Assembly (NCBI GenBank): GCA_964648465.1 | Contig: CAZYMU010000008.1 | Coordinates: 1 to 64,000 of the forward strand | Direction: 5' to 3' | DNA from: Aminicenans sp964648465 | GTDB lineage: Bacteria; Acidobacteriota; Aminicenantia; Aminicenantales; Aminicenantaceae | DNA: 64,000 bases | Translations under genes and position numbers: made by a program | Shown: one piece after another, positions 43,901 to 52,680 of the stretch | How positions within the stretch are numbered: the stretch's first letter is position 1 | Layout: each line of letters begins with the position of its first letter | Notes under the pieces: generated by a model | Seen by the model: the letters and a program-made list of their open reading frames with translations, nothing else | Databases searched by the model: none | What the model was told of the DNA's origin: nothing

Positions 43901-44214
43901 TTAGAAAGTATAATATGGGAAAGTTAATTGGAAAGCGGACATGGGGTGGAGTTGTAGGCATCAGAGGTTCTTTACCATTTGTTGATGGAGGATCATTGAC
44001 GAAGCCGGAATTTGCAGTATACAGTACAGAGGGAGATAAGTGGATTATTGAAGGGAAAGGAGTTGAGCCAGATGTATATGTAGATAATAATCCGGCCTTA
44101 GAATACGCCGGGATTGACGAACAATTGAATAAGGCTATTGAAATAATCATGCAAGAATTGAGGACAAAAGGAAAAGAACTGCCTGAGATTCCTCCTTATC
44201 CGATTAAGAAATAG
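40933..44214 (+). CDS. Tricorn-type protease with S41 core
   Basis: 1093 residues from the ATG following AAAGGAGG; an earlier ATG at 40918 overlaps that ribosome site. Signal peptide at 1-22 (LTLLLALICGSAYA). Residues about 25-550 contain beta-propeller repeats (FSPDGKYIAFTGEYDGNREVYLIP, WSPDGKWIAYISDSS). A low-complexity Lys-rich linker (about 555-590) precedes the C-terminal half with a core domain, PDZ domain and S41 peptidase: SVGHTYVGGG (His), DEFSASDGDIFPYRF (Ser) and IEGKGVEPD (Glu). Predicted periplasmic, degrading peptides. Confidence 0.95.
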   Translation: MKTKVLAGLTLLLALICGSAYAGNEARVLRFPAVFGDQVVFSYAGDLYAVSSAGGIARRLTSHEGFEVFARFSPDGKYIAFTGEYDGNREVYLIPKEGGIPKRLTYTPTLGRDDVSDRMGPNNIVIGWKHDSKHIVFRSRMREWNDFNGQLYLASIEGTIPEQIPLPRGGFCSFSPDDKKLAYNRVFREFRTWKRYRGGMADDIWVYDFETKQVENITDNPAQDIIPMWSGNKIYFLSDRDENKKMNLYVYDCDNKEIKKLTSFTEFDIKFPSLGPEAIVFENGGYIYRFELAKGEAVKVPVVIANDTNSNRNKIIKVSDSITNYEISPDGKRALFGARGEVFTVPVKHGNTRNLTNTSGVHERNSKWSPDGKWIAYISDSSGEDEIYILAQDGSGKQQQVTKDADTYKYQIYWSPDSKKILWSDKLLRLNYVGIQTKKVTEVARAKAWEINQYCWSPDSNWIAYVKPELESMMEIYLYNIETKKTIEVTDGWYSSYSPCFHSGGKYLFFVSDRDFNPIFSRTEYNHSYLSMGRIYLAALTKDMKSPFEPKSDEVSIKKEETAKTDKSGKKVETKIDTSVKKVDVKIDPEGLKERIIALPIQVANYRNITSVSDTIYYLKRGDRDRKVSLKMFDLKEQKETDLGNINGYEISYDKKKILVSQNKDYAVINLPKSVIKIKDKLDLSKMETKINIREEWNQIFTESWRQMKYFFYAPNMHGLDWEKMKQRYEPLAKAVTHRADLTYVIGELIGELSVGHTYVGGGDFIHPKRINVGMLGAKFMRDEKSGYYKITKIMKGQNWNKFLRSPLTEIGINVKEGDYLIAINNKPTNRMNNIYETMLNTVGKQVTLRVNTKPDEKGSKEVVVIPVKDELSLVYYNWVQNNIDKVSKATNGKVGYIHIPDMGVRGLNEFVKHFYPQLRKKAIIIDVRGNGGGSVSPMVAERLRREIVMVGVARNTAPGTDPGAVMIGPKVCLMDEFSASDGDIFPYRFRKYNMGKLIGKRTWGGVVGIRGSLPFVDGGSLTKPEFAVYSTEGDKWIIEGKGVEPDVYVDNNPALEYAGIDEQLNKAIEIIMQELRTKGKELPEIPPYPIKK

Positions 44215-44228
44215 AGAGTGAGAAATAA

Positions 44229-44804
44229 ATGAGCTTTTATGATTTGATTGTTTCGAGAAGGTCAATACGTCAGTTTAGACAGAAACGTGTGTCCAGGGAT
44301 ATTCTTGAAAGATTAGTCGACACAGCGCGCCTTGCTCCTTCAGCAGCAAACCGCCAACCCTTGGAATTTGTGGTTATTGATGAACAAAAGACTGTTAAAC
44401 AAATCTTCCCTTGTTTGAAATGGGCTGCTTATATTGCTCCTGAAGGAAATCCTAAACCAGGCCATGAACCCGCAGCTTATATCGTCATTCTTGTAAATAC
44501 AAATGTAAGTGAGAAAGAATATGAGTGGGATGTTGGAGCATCCATAGAAAATATGATCCTTACTGCATTAGAAGAGGGGATTGGAAGCTGCTGGCTTATA
44601 TCAGTTGATAGAGACAAGGTGAAGGGAATACTCAATATTCCAGATAAATATAAGATAGATTCAGTACTGGCCTTGGGGTATCCGGCAGAAATACCTGTTA
44701 TCGAAGACATGAATGGTTCTGTGAAATATTGGAAAGACAATAAAGCTAAGCTTCACGTTCCTAAAAGGAAATTAGAAGATGTGATTCATCTTAATAGATT
44801 CTGA
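44229..44804 (+). CDS. Nitroreductase-family flavoprotein (second)
   Basis: 191 residues with FMN-binding VSRRSIRQFRQKRVSRDILE and ARLAPSAANRQPLEF, and the EEGIGSCWLISVD motif. Related to the protein at 26728 but not a recent duplicate. Its stop is 2 nt from the convergent pmbA stop. Confidence 0.88.
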   Translation: MSFYDLIVSRRSIRQFRQKRVSRDILERLVDTARLAPSAANRQPLEFVVIDEQKTVKQIFPCLKWAAYIAPEGNPKPGHEPAAYIVILVNTNVSEKEYEWDVGASIENMILTALEEGIGSCWLISVDRDKVKGILNIPDKYKIDSVLALGYPAEIPVIEDMNGSVKYWKDNKAKLHVPKRKLEDVIHLNRF

Positions 44805-44806
44805 TT

Positions 44807-46153
44807 TTACTTTCCTGCAACTGTGAGCTCTTTGATTTTAATTGTAGGTCCTGAGAAAGAACTTCGAAATTCAAGGTCGTTTCCAACTAATTCTATTTCG
44901 TTTAGAATCACTCCGAGATTTCCTGAAATCGTTATTTCTGATACAGGGTAGGCAATTTTTCCATCTTCGATCCAGAGGCCAAATGCTCCGCGGGATATGT
45001 CACCTGTGACAGGATTTAGACCATGACCAATGGTTCTTGTCAGAAGAAGGCCCCTTTTTGTTGAGGCAATTATTTCTTCTGGGGATGTTTTACCTGGCTG
45101 GAGATAAAAGTTATTTGGTCCAACACTATTTGCATCCGCATTACCTGTGGATTTAAGCTTAAGTTTCCTTGCGGCATAAGTATTACATAGGTAATTTTTC
45201 AATATCCCTCTTTCGATAACCGTGTTTTTTGAGACGGGAACTCCTTCTGAATCAAAAGGTCTTGAACCAATCTTTCTAGGAATTAAGCCGTCATCATATA
45301 CAGTAACATTTTTATTGCCGATTTTTTCTCCAAGCTTATCAACTAGAAAGGATGTTTTTTGATAAATAGAAATTCCGGAAATGCAGGAAAAAAGAAATGC
45401 CAGAAGCCACGAAGTCATCATAGGTTCAAAAATGACTGGGACGTTCTGGGTTTTTATCTTTCTTGGATTTAGCTGCCGGAGTGTTCTTTCAACAGCTTTT
45501 CTTGCAATTATTTCGGGTGATTCTAATTCTTTTAAAAATCTTTTTGAGCATGACCAAAAACCTTCCGCTTTGTTGTCGGTATCTCCCGCCTGAAGTCCGA
45601 TGCCAAGGGTGCAGTATGTTTCATCATATTCCTTCAAGAACCCATTCGAATTGGCCAATGCTATTTTGATTTTTATTGTCTCGAAACTGGCACCGTGAGA
45701 ATTTGTAATTTTTTTCTCATCAAGTGCTATTTTTTCTGTTTCTTTTGCAAGTAAAATTTTTTTTTCTGACTCAAGTTTTGAAATCTCCGGATCAAAAAGC
45801 TTTAAGGAAGCGATATCTATTTTAGTTTTATATAATGCTGGAAGCCCGGCGCATTCGTCGGGATTGCCCAGAGTTGAGCGTTTTACTGCATTTTTTACGA
45901 GGGTTTGAAGGGTTTCCATTGTTAAATCAGATGAAGTAGCAATGGCTGTCTTTTTATCCTTAATGACCCTAAAACTTAATGCTCTGGAACCAGCCTCGAC
46001 TAGGTTTTCGATTTCCCCGAAGCGGACATCAACATTGAATTCGCTGCTTTCAATAATAGCGACTTCGATTTCATCTGCTCCCTGCATTCTTCCGAAAGCA
46101 ACAAGGTTGTTTGCAATCTCTGACAGAACTGAGGACTCTTTTTTCTCGTTCAC
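44807..46153 (-). CDS. pmbA: PmbA/TldE subunit of the TldD-TldE protease
   Basis: 448 residues from a GTG start. The frame is open further upstream to an ATG (46198), but the GTG at 46153 overlaps the tldD stop by 4 nt and has AGGAGGG about 5 nt before it; the upstream residues would duplicate tldD coding sequence. TldE lacks the HExxxH zinc motif, as expected. Works with TldD as a heterodimeric protease that degrades unfolded small peptides and matures some peptide natural products. Confidence 0.92.
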   Translation of the reverse strand: MNEKKESSVLSEIANNLVAFGRMQGADEIEVAIIESSEFNVDVRFGEIENLVEAGSRALSFRVIKDKKTAIATSSDLTMETLQTLVKNAVKRSTLGNPDECAGLPALYKTKIDIASLKLFDPEISKLESEKKILLAKETEKIALDEKKITNSHGASFETIKIKIALANSNGFLKEYDETYCTLGIGLQAGDTDNKAEGFWSCSKRFLKELESPEIIARKAVERTLRQLNPRKIKTQNVPVIFEPMMTSWLLAFLFSCISGISIYQKTSFLVDKLGEKIGNKNVTVYDDGLIPRKIGSRPFDSEGVPVSKNTVIERGILKNYLCNTYAARKLKLKSTGNADANSVGPNNFYLQPGKTSPEEIIASTKRGLLLTRTIGHGLNPVTGDISRGAFGLWIEDGKIAYPVSEITISGNLGVILNEIELVGNDLEFRSSFSGPTIKIKELTVAGK

Positions 46154-47583
46154 TTCAGCCCTCCTACTGTCATTTTGGTGATTTTTATAGTCGGACATCC
46201 ATCAGTAACTGCTGCTGCCTGTCCTTCTTTACCGCATGTTCCTGTTTGAAGGCCGAATTTAAGGTCAGAACCCACCATTTCAATTTTGTTCAAAATATCT
46301 ATATTTGTTCCTATAAGGGTGGCCTGTTTTACAGGAGTACTTAGTTTCCCGTCTTCTATAAGGAAACCTGAACTTACTGAAAAAGTAAACTTGCCGGAAT
46401 CTTCAACCTGGCCTCCTTGGTATTTATGTGCATAGAATCCTCGTTTGACGGATTTAATGATTTCTTCTGGGGCATATTCGCCTTTATCTATATAAGTGTT
46501 ACTCATCCGCGGTATAGGCAAACAGGTGAAATCCTCTCTACGGCCGTTTCCTGTTAAAGACATATTCAGAGATTTGGCTGACAATCTGTCCTGGAGTAAT
46601 CCGGTTTGTTTTCCTTTCTGGATAAGAAGCGTTTTATTTGGAATTGTACCTTCATCGTCAATGTTGTATGAGCCGCGAAAGTAAGGGATTGTTGGGTCAT
46701 CATAAATATTTACTTGTTCATTGCCCACTTTTTTCCCTCTCTTGTTCCAGAATATTGATGTTTTTTTGCGTATGAAATCTGCTTCGAGGAGATGGCCGAC
46801 AGCTTCATGAATCAGGACACCACTATGTCCAGGTGCAAGTACAACAGGCATCTCTCCTGCTGGAGGATAGGCTGCATCTAGAAGGGTTAAAGCTTCTTTT
46901 GATGCTTCTTTTCCTATTTCTTCGGGAGTAAGCTTATTCTTGAAATACTCAAGACCTACTCTTCCTCCTCCGCCCGAGAATCCCACTTCCTTTCGTTTTG
47001 ATTTTTCTGCAATTGACAAACATGTAAGCTTGATAAGCGGCCGCACGTCAGATATCATCAACCCCTCTGAATTGACTATAGTGATATGCTGTGTTTGATC
47101 CATAAAGGAAACTTTTACTCTGTTTATTTTTGAGTCGTATTTTTGGGCAGAAAGATAAGTTTTTTTGACGAGAGATATTTTCTTTTCTAGAGATTCTTTA
47201 TTAGATGGTTTTAAAACAGGGTAATAATTATTCTTTAACTTGAGTGGGATCAATGAATTTGAGTTTCTGACTGAATGTTTTGATGCAATAGAGGCTGCTG
47301 CAATTGCAGCTTTCTTTATTTTGTTAAAAGATAGGTTGCTTGTATATCCGTATCCTGTTTTTTCCCCTGATATAACCCTGATTCCGAGGCCGAGGTAGAT
47401 ACTTTCAGCTGTTTCTTTAATGATATCTTCTTCCATGTTAATAAAATTGTAGATTTTGTATTCTAGAAATATTTCTGAAAAATCGCCTCCATAGGAAAGG
47501 GCAATATTTAGGATTTTCAGAATGTCATTGTTGGAGAGATGGAAATGGTCTTCATAAACCAGTGCTGAGTTGTCTTTTTGCAT
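46150..47583 (-). CDS. tldD: TldD zinc-protease subunit
   Basis: 477 residues. The zinc site is HEAVGHLLEADF, the HExxxH form of this family. GGRVGLEYF and the C-terminal CGKEGQ block are family-typical. It lies 3 nt downstream of the B12-binding gene and overlaps pmbA by 4 nt, so it is part of the same operon. Confidence 0.95.
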   Translation of the reverse strand: MQKDNSALVYEDHFHLSNNDILKILNIALSYGGDFSEIFLEYKIYNFINMEEDIIKETAESIYLGLGIRVISGEKTGYGYTSNLSFNKIKKAAIAAASIASKHSVRNSNSLIPLKLKNNYYPVLKPSNKESLEKKISLVKKTYLSAQKYDSKINRVKVSFMDQTQHITIVNSEGLMISDVRPLIKLTCLSIAEKSKRKEVGFSGGGGRVGLEYFKNKLTPEEIGKEASKEALTLLDAAYPPAGEMPVVLAPGHSGVLIHEAVGHLLEADFIRKKTSIFWNKRGKKVGNEQVNIYDDPTIPYFRGSYNIDDEGTIPNKTLLIQKGKQTGLLQDRLSAKSLNMSLTGNGRREDFTCLPIPRMSNTYIDKGEYAPEEIIKSVKRGFYAHKYQGGQVEDSGKFTFSVSSGFLIEDGKLSTPVKQATLIGTNIDILNKIEMVGSDLKFGLQTGTCGKEGQAAAVTDGCPTIKITKMTVGGLK

Positions 47584-47586
47584 TTG

Positions 47587-49236
47587 TTACCTTTTTGCAA
47601 TTATTTGAGAAACTCTTTCTTTTTCGCTGAGGGATTTTCCAGATTCGGGATTAATAGCGATACAGGCGCCATTTTTTATTTGTGTAAAAACTTTCCCTGT
47701 AGCATGAGGATTGCCACTGAGGTGTGGAGCATCCAATAACCCTATCTTAACGGCCTTAGTAAGGTTAACGGGATCTGTCCATGGGTCTCCTTTTCCATAA
47801 CCAATGTCTTGAATTGCCTTCAAGAGGTATTTGGTATCTTCGACAAGCTCCTTTTTTCTCTCATGTATACTTGTATCGTTTTTCATTGGGAGAGACCCCA
47901 AGAAAAAATTTTTAATTACACCCTCAACAATTTTAGCGCTTTCAATTATATCCTGAGATGTGGCAGCATGATCTCCTTCACAGAATCCAACGACGTGTAC
48001 TATTTTAGGTTCTAAAGCCAGTTGGTAATAAGAGGAAGCGGCAAGCTGGCCCTTGGCTACATCTGGGTCAGGGGATAGGCTTGCCAGGCCTGTTCTCATC
48101 TGGCGGATGGATGTGAAATTCTTATCGTGTAAAGATTCTATCAATTCTATCTTTGCCATCATTTTAGCCAGGTCCATGGGCGGGGAAGTATTAATAGGGG
48201 TGTTAAACATGTACTGGGAAATATAATGCCTTGTTCCGACTTTTTTTGCATTATATGCAGCGAGAAATGCGGCAGCAACTGCGACTGTATCAGGAGCATC
48301 TCTAAGGCTCCAATGATGGGACTCATTAACTTCAAGCGGTATGTTATGATCAGCATACCATCTCATGGTTTCCTGGTTTTCTTTAATAGATTCAACAGGC
48401 AGGCGCTGTGAGCGTCCATCTAGCTGGTTGTACCAGAAGAGAGGGATGGCTCCCCAGGCTATGTTTATTGTATTAAGAGACATCTCTGCCCATTTAATCA
48501 GGTCTTGAGTGCCAGAGTAACACCGTATAAGTGGAAAATTTCCGCAGCGTGAAGCCTTATAGATGAGTTCAAGGTCTTCAGGTTTTCTCAAAGGCACGCC
48601 GCCAGCTCCGTCCTGTTCTTTTTTCATTTTATCGGGAGAGAAAAATTTTTCTTGAGCATTCTGGTCGGGTCCAATAGAAATAATATCAATAGTCTCGGAT
48701 AGAGCAATTTCTCGAGCTCCATTAATGGTTTCTTTTACAGTTGGCTGCCCGAAATGGTGACGAATAAGAGGATACGGAGACTTAAATGCGATTCGAGCGA
48801 TAAGACTCTGAGGAGGAACTTTTTTTACTCTTGTATCTTCGATTTTCCCCTTAAGAAAGGATATTATGTCTTCTAAAGGTTCATTTCCGCTGAAAACAGC
48901 ATCAAAAAGGGGGAATTTGCTTGCGATCCTGGCTGCTGGAGGTGTTCCCCCAAACACAAAAGTCTTATCTTCCCAGCCATTTTCTTTGGCCTTTTTTTGC
49001 AGAGAAAAAAGGAGTTTTTCCAGGACTTCAGGAGTCAGGCGGTAGCTAATGGCAATAACGTCAGGTTTAAAACTTTTTATACCCGCTGTTAATTTTTCGA
49101 GAGATACGGCCGGCCCTAAAAAGGAAGTCTCATAACCGAAGTTTTTAGCAAGTTTTAAAAAGCTGAGTATTCCGGCTACGTGCACACAATTCCCAAGTGA
49201 AGCGCCTAATATTTTCTTGCTGCTAAATGAAGTCAA
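47587..49236 (-). CDS. Cobalamin-binding enzyme, possible mutase-like fusion
   Basis: 549 residues. The first ~140 residues look like a B12-binding Rossmann domain: SLGNCVHVAGILSFLK with the cobalt-ligand His in CVHVAG (the usual DxHxxG, with Cys for Asp), AISYRLTPEV, and VFGGTPPAARI. The remaining ~400 residues look like a TIM-barrel catalytic domain (ISIGPDQNAQEKFF, KEQDGAGGVPLRKPEDLELIY, INIAWGAIPLFWYNQLDGRSQ, ESHHWSLRDAPDTVAVAAAF), recalling glutamate-mutase-like enzymes but with B12 domain first. The reaction is unknown. It is 1 nt downstream of the opine-dehydrogenase-like gene. Confidence 0.65.
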   Translation of the reverse strand: MTSFSSKKILGASLGNCVHVAGILSFLKLAKNFGYETSFLGPAVSLEKLTAGIKSFKPDVIAISYRLTPEVLEKLLFSLQKKAKENGWEDKTFVFGGTPPAARIASKFPLFDAVFSGNEPLEDIISFLKGKIEDTRVKKVPPQSLIARIAFKSPYPLIRHHFGQPTVKETINGAREIALSETIDIISIGPDQNAQEKFFSPDKMKKEQDGAGGVPLRKPEDLELIYKASRCGNFPLIRCYSGTQDLIKWAEMSLNTINIAWGAIPLFWYNQLDGRSQRLPVESIKENQETMRWYADHNIPLEVNESHHWSLRDAPDTVAVAAAFLAAYNAKKVGTRHYISQYMFNTPINTSPPMDLAKMMAKIELIESLHDKNFTSIRQMRTGLASLSPDPDVAKGQLAASSYYQLALEPKIVHVVGFCEGDHAATSQDIIESAKIVEGVIKNFFLGSLPMKNDTSIHERKKELVEDTKYLLKAIQDIGYGKGDPWTDPVNLTKAVKIGLLDAPHLSGNPHATGKVFTQIKNGACIAINPESGKSLSEKERVSQIIAKR

Positions 49237-49237
49237 A

Positions 49238-50413
49238 TTATATTTCCCCTGATACTGCCAGCAGCCTGATATCTTTGATAGACATTCCTTTGAGTCCTAG
49301 TTTTTCGACCGTTCTTCCTTCTTTTAAAAAATCTTTTCCTCTCATGAATGAAGCGATGCTGATAATGAATTTTATACAAGGTGTTTTAACTTTTAGCATG
49401 TCTCCGATCGATGCAAGTGGAACAAGGCTCATAGGGACATCCTCATCGATATAGCGGTGGTTAAGTCGGTCAGGTGCTTTAATGCCGAGATAGCCTGGAT
49501 TTGCATGAATGGCTTCATAAAGGTCTTTTCCTGAAGCGCTGTAAGCCGTATAGAGCCAATTTTTGGCACTTAGTGCTTTTATGCCTAAAGCAGCTGCAAC
49601 TTCCAGCCTTTCTTTATCCAATTTTTCCAATACTTTTGAAACGGACTTGCTGGCTCCCTGTATGTAGTATTCAAAGTCGCCGTGTGTTTCTTCGATCCAG
49701 GCAGCGTTAAGGACTGTTAGGGCAGGGTGAAAGATTGCTCCGATATTGTCAAAACTCGTTTTGAATATATTATCTCCAGGTACGAATTGTGGAAAAGCTC
49801 GGTTGATGATCTTTATAACTCCCGGGATCCAATAGGCTGGAAGTGTGGCTAATGGCACAGAATTTTTTATTGAAAATATTTTTGCTTGGGCTGGTCCAAG
49901 GGCTCTCGAAGCATATATGAATGTCTGGGTTTCAGCTATGAAAGGGAATTTTTTAACTCCTTCTTTTTTGAGAGTATAGAAAAATTCCAATGCTCCTCCA
50001 GTGCGGCCTGGATTGAGTATTACTATCTGATTTTCTTTTAGATGAGGGGCACAAATCTTCGCCATGAATCGATGCGCGTTAGCAGGAACAACCACCATTA
50101 GAATATCTACATTATCAATGCATTCTTTTATGTTAGACGAAGCAAGTTCAATTTCCCCGACTCCCTGAATCTCTCCTTCAACTTTGATCCCTTTTCTGTG
50201 CGAAATAAGCCGGATTCTCTTTCTGCCTCGATTAAAAATGTTGACTTTAAAACCCATGATTGCCAAATGGCCTGCCATAGCCATCCCTCCATGTCCAGCT
50301 CCAAGGACGCAAAACCTAAATTCTTTAGAGGGTTTTTTAAGAAGGTTTTTAATATATTGCTTCCTTCTTGCATCAGTTTCATTTGTTATTTTTTTTATCA
50401 TTTTGTTTTCCAT
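49238..50413 (-). CDS. NAD/NADP octopine/nopaline dehydrogenase-family protein
   Basis: 391 residues from the chosen start; the frame is open to 50536. Rossmann loop FCVLGAGHGGMAMAGHLA at about residue 31-48, VVVPANAHRF and NPGRTGGALEF, then the alpha-helical opine-dehydrogenase domain (DNIGAIFHPALTVLNAAWIE). Such enzymes join an amino acid and a keto acid reductively, or run in reverse. The N-terminal ~30 residues are charged and the start is uncertain. The tight link to the B12 enzyme suggests one pathway. Confidence 0.83.
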   Translation of the reverse strand: MENKMIKKITNETDARRKQYIKNLLKKPSKEFRFCVLGAGHGGMAMAGHLAIMGFKVNIFNRGRKRIRLISHRKGIKVEGEIQGVGEIELASSNIKECIDNVDILMVVVPANAHRFMAKICAPHLKENQIVILNPGRTGGALEFFYTLKKEGVKKFPFIAETQTFIYASRALGPAQAKIFSIKNSVPLATLPAYWIPGVIKIINRAFPQFVPGDNIFKTSFDNIGAIFHPALTVLNAAWIEETHGDFEYYIQGASKSVSKVLEKLDKERLEVAAALGIKALSAKNWLYTAYSASGKDLYEAIHANPGYLGIKAPDRLNHRYIDEDVPMSLVPLASIGDMLKVKTPCIKFIISIASFMRGKDFLKEGRTVEKLGLKGMSIKDIRLLAVSGEI

Positions 50414-50541
50414 TAAATGAATAACGTTTTTTTCTGTTTTAAACCTTAGGCTTTTTATCAGCCGCTTTTTTTTGGCTGGTAGGTTCATTTCATTGAAATA
50501 TAGATGTATTTTAATAGAGATTGCTGGAAAAGGCAAATAAA

Positions 50542-51567
50542 TTAAAAACGTATGTGCTTTGCTTTTTTTATATATGGAAAAGCAAGAATTATGATGCTAA
50601 TTATACCAAGAAAATATTCAAAAAGATTGGTGATTAAATGAATGCCAATACCTGACATAATGGCCAAACTTGGTTCAAAATTCATAAGTTTGAAAGTTAG
50701 AGCCCAGGCAGATTCCCATGTACCAAAACCTGCGATTCCTTTAATGGGAAGTGCTCCGGTCATTTCAGCCCCTGTAGTTCCTAGAATGGTTTTGCAAAAG
50801 CTCAATGTTTTAATGGAAAAGCCATTGCTTTTTAACAGGGAAAAAAGAAGTAGATAGAGCGAACCGTATTTTGCCAAGCGAATGCCTAAAGAGAGGAAGA
50901 ATATATGCCAGTAGATTTTTCTTTTTTTAATTTGCTTTATATCTTCTATGGTCAGACGGATTTTTTCAGTGCTGATCTTTGCCCATTTTTTTTCTTTTAG
51001 CCGGATAGCTTTTAAGAATAATCTGTATATTTTAAGCATGGAAACAGAGAGTTGTGTTATTTTCCATAGAATTATAAAAACAAGGAAGAAAAAAATTGTA
51101 GATATAACAAGTAGTGAAATACTTGATAAAGCCGTATTCCCGAGGCCAATGAAAAATATTGAGAAAATCAGAAATGGACTGAGTGTGAGAAAATCGAAGA
51201 CAAAACTCACTACAAATGTTGATGTAGCAGCTTCAAAAGAAAAATTAAGTCTCCTGTTTAATATATAAATATATGAGAGTGAACCTATGCGAGCAGGAAA
51301 AAGATCAACAAAGAGGTTCCTTACGAATGTAACCAGAAAAATATTTCCCCAGCTTATACTACTGGGTTGAAGAAGCCATTTATAACGCCATGATCGGAGC
51401 AGAGCTGAGGTCAGAGCAATGACTACAAAAGCAAGGAAAGCAGGATAATAAATCTTCGAGAATATTTCAAAGAGGTCTTTAATTTCAATTTGAGACAGTA
51501 AAAACCAGATAAGGATTACTGATACAATAAAAGAAAGAAAAATATAAAAGATATTCCTTTTTGGCAT
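50542..51567 (-). CDS. Flippase-like membrane protein (UPF0104/LPG-synthase TM family)
   Basis: 341 residues with about eight membrane segments from residue 7 on. The region LPIKGIAGFGTWESAWALTFKLMNFEPSLAIMSGIGIHLITNLFEYFLG is characteristic of this family, which includes lysyl-phosphatidylglycerol synthase membrane domains and glycolipid flippases. Probably handles a lipid-linked substrate. First gene of the minus-strand operon with the opine-dehydrogenase-like, B12, TldD and PmbA genes. Confidence 0.82.
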   Translation of the reverse strand: MPKRNIFYIFLSFIVSVILIWFLLSQIEIKDLFEIFSKIYYPAFLAFVVIALTSALLRSWRYKWLLQPSSISWGNIFLVTFVRNLFVDLFPARIGSLSYIYILNRRLNFSFEAATSTFVVSFVFDFLTLSPFLIFSIFFIGLGNTALSSISLLVISTIFFFLVFIILWKITQLSVSMLKIYRLFLKAIRLKEKKWAKISTEKIRLTIEDIKQIKKRKIYWHIFFLSLGIRLAKYGSLYLLLFSLLKSNGFSIKTLSFCKTILGTTGAEMTGALPIKGIAGFGTWESAWALTFKLMNFEPSLAIMSGIGIHLITNLFEYFLGIISIIILAFPYIKKAKHIRF

Positions 51568-51599
51568 TAATTATATTTAAGGGACTTTTCCATACAATG

Positions 51600-51755
51600 T
51601 CAAACGTGGGCTATTCATAAAGAATGCCGATACCTTTATTTAAGCTTGATGATATCTGCTTGTCAGCATGATTTTTTGCAATATTAAGAGTGTTGCTTTC
51701 TTTGTTAAATTAAATTTTATTATTATTATCGGCATTCTTTATGAATAATTTAGGC
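51600..51755. repeat. 122-bp element with perfect 14-bp terminal inverted repeats
   Basis: AAAGAATGCCGATA (51619-51632) and TATCGGCATTCTTT (51727-51740) are perfectly complementary; the unit is 122 bp and is flanked on each side by short terminal motifs (GGGCTATTCATA and ATGAATAATTTAGG). The interior (CTGCTTGTCAGCATGATTTTTTGCA) resembles 4634-4655. Here the element stands alone without the hairpin module. It separates the flippase-like operon from nadC, both divergent. Confidence 0.8.
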
Positions 51756-51812
51756 AAGGTGGCCGAATAGATTAATTTGACTGATAGTTGTAATAAATTT
51801 ATAATCTTTCTC

Positions 51813-52643
51813 ATGGACATAGAAAAAATTGACTCAATTATTAAGGCAGCCATAAAGGAAGATATGCCTCAAGGTGATATTACATCAGAAAATATTATTC
51901 CCCTGGATTCTGATTCTGAAGCAGTACTAATAGCCCAGGAAAAAGGAGTCCTGGCAGGAATAGATGTTGCTGAAAGAGTTTTTAAAATAATAGACCCTTT
52001 TGTTTCATTTGAGAACTTTTTTAAAGACGGACAGGTTGTAGAGAGAGGAGATAAATTAGCTGAGCTCCTGGGGAATTCAATTTCCCTTCTTAAAGGTGAA
52101 CGGATAGCTTTGAATTTTCTCCAAAGGATGTCAGGCATTGCAAGCCTCACAAGAAAATTTGTTAAAGCTTTGGAAGGAAGCAAGACAAAAGTTTTAGATA
52201 CCCGAAAGACAACGCCAGGACTGAGAATTTTGGAGAAGTATGCAGTAAAGGTGGGTGGAGGAGAGAATCACCGCTTCAGTCTTTCAGACATGGCGTTAAT
52301 CAAGGATAATCATCTTAGGCTTGTTGGAAGTATTCCCAAAGCAATAAAACTAGCAAAGGAAAAAGTAAAACCAGGAACAAAAATTGAGGTTGAGACAAAT
52401 AATTTTGATGAGGTTAAAGAAGCTGTTCAAAGTGGTGCGGATATGATCATGCTGGATAATATGTCATTAGAAGGGATGGGAGAAGTCGTAAGATGGATCA
52501 AGGGCAGGGTCCCCTTAGAAGCGTCAGGGAATATTGATTTAATCAAGGCAAAGAAGATTGCTTCTATAGGTATTGATTATGTTTCTGTTGGGGTTTTGAC
52601 TCATTCTTTCAAATCTTTGAATATTAACATGGAATTTTTATGA
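51813..52643 (+). CDS. nadC: Nicotinate-nucleotide pyrophosphorylase (quinolinate phosphoribosyltransferase)
   Basis: 276 residues from the ATG at 51813; a TTG at 51777 is open but less likely. Converts quinolinate and PRPP to nicotinate mononucleotide. Motifs: EDMPQGDITSENI, LDTRKTTPGLRILEKYAVKVGGGENHR and VSVGVLTHSFKSLN. Followed after 37 nt by nadB, the enzyme of the preceding pathway step; nadA is not in the window. Confidence 0.95.
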   Translation: MDIEKIDSIIKAAIKEDMPQGDITSENIIPLDSDSEAVLIAQEKGVLAGIDVAERVFKIIDPFVSFENFFKDGQVVERGDKLAELLGNSISLLKGERIALNFLQRMSGIASLTRKFVKALEGSKTKVLDTRKTTPGLRILEKYAVKVGGGENHRFSLSDMALIKDNHLRLVGSIPKAIKLAKEKVKPGTKIEVETNNFDEVKEAVQSGADMIMLDNMSLEGMGEVVRWIKGRVPLEASGNIDLIKAKKIASIGIDYVSVGVLTHSFKSLNINMEFL

Positions 52644-52680
52644 GTTTTAACAGCATTTTATCGCATTAGAACTGAATAAT

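Noticed and set aside
46154..46198. N-terminal extension of PmbA from an ATG
   Set aside because: It overlaps the tldD coding end, while the GTG at 46153 has an AGGAGGG ribosome site and a 4-nt overlap.
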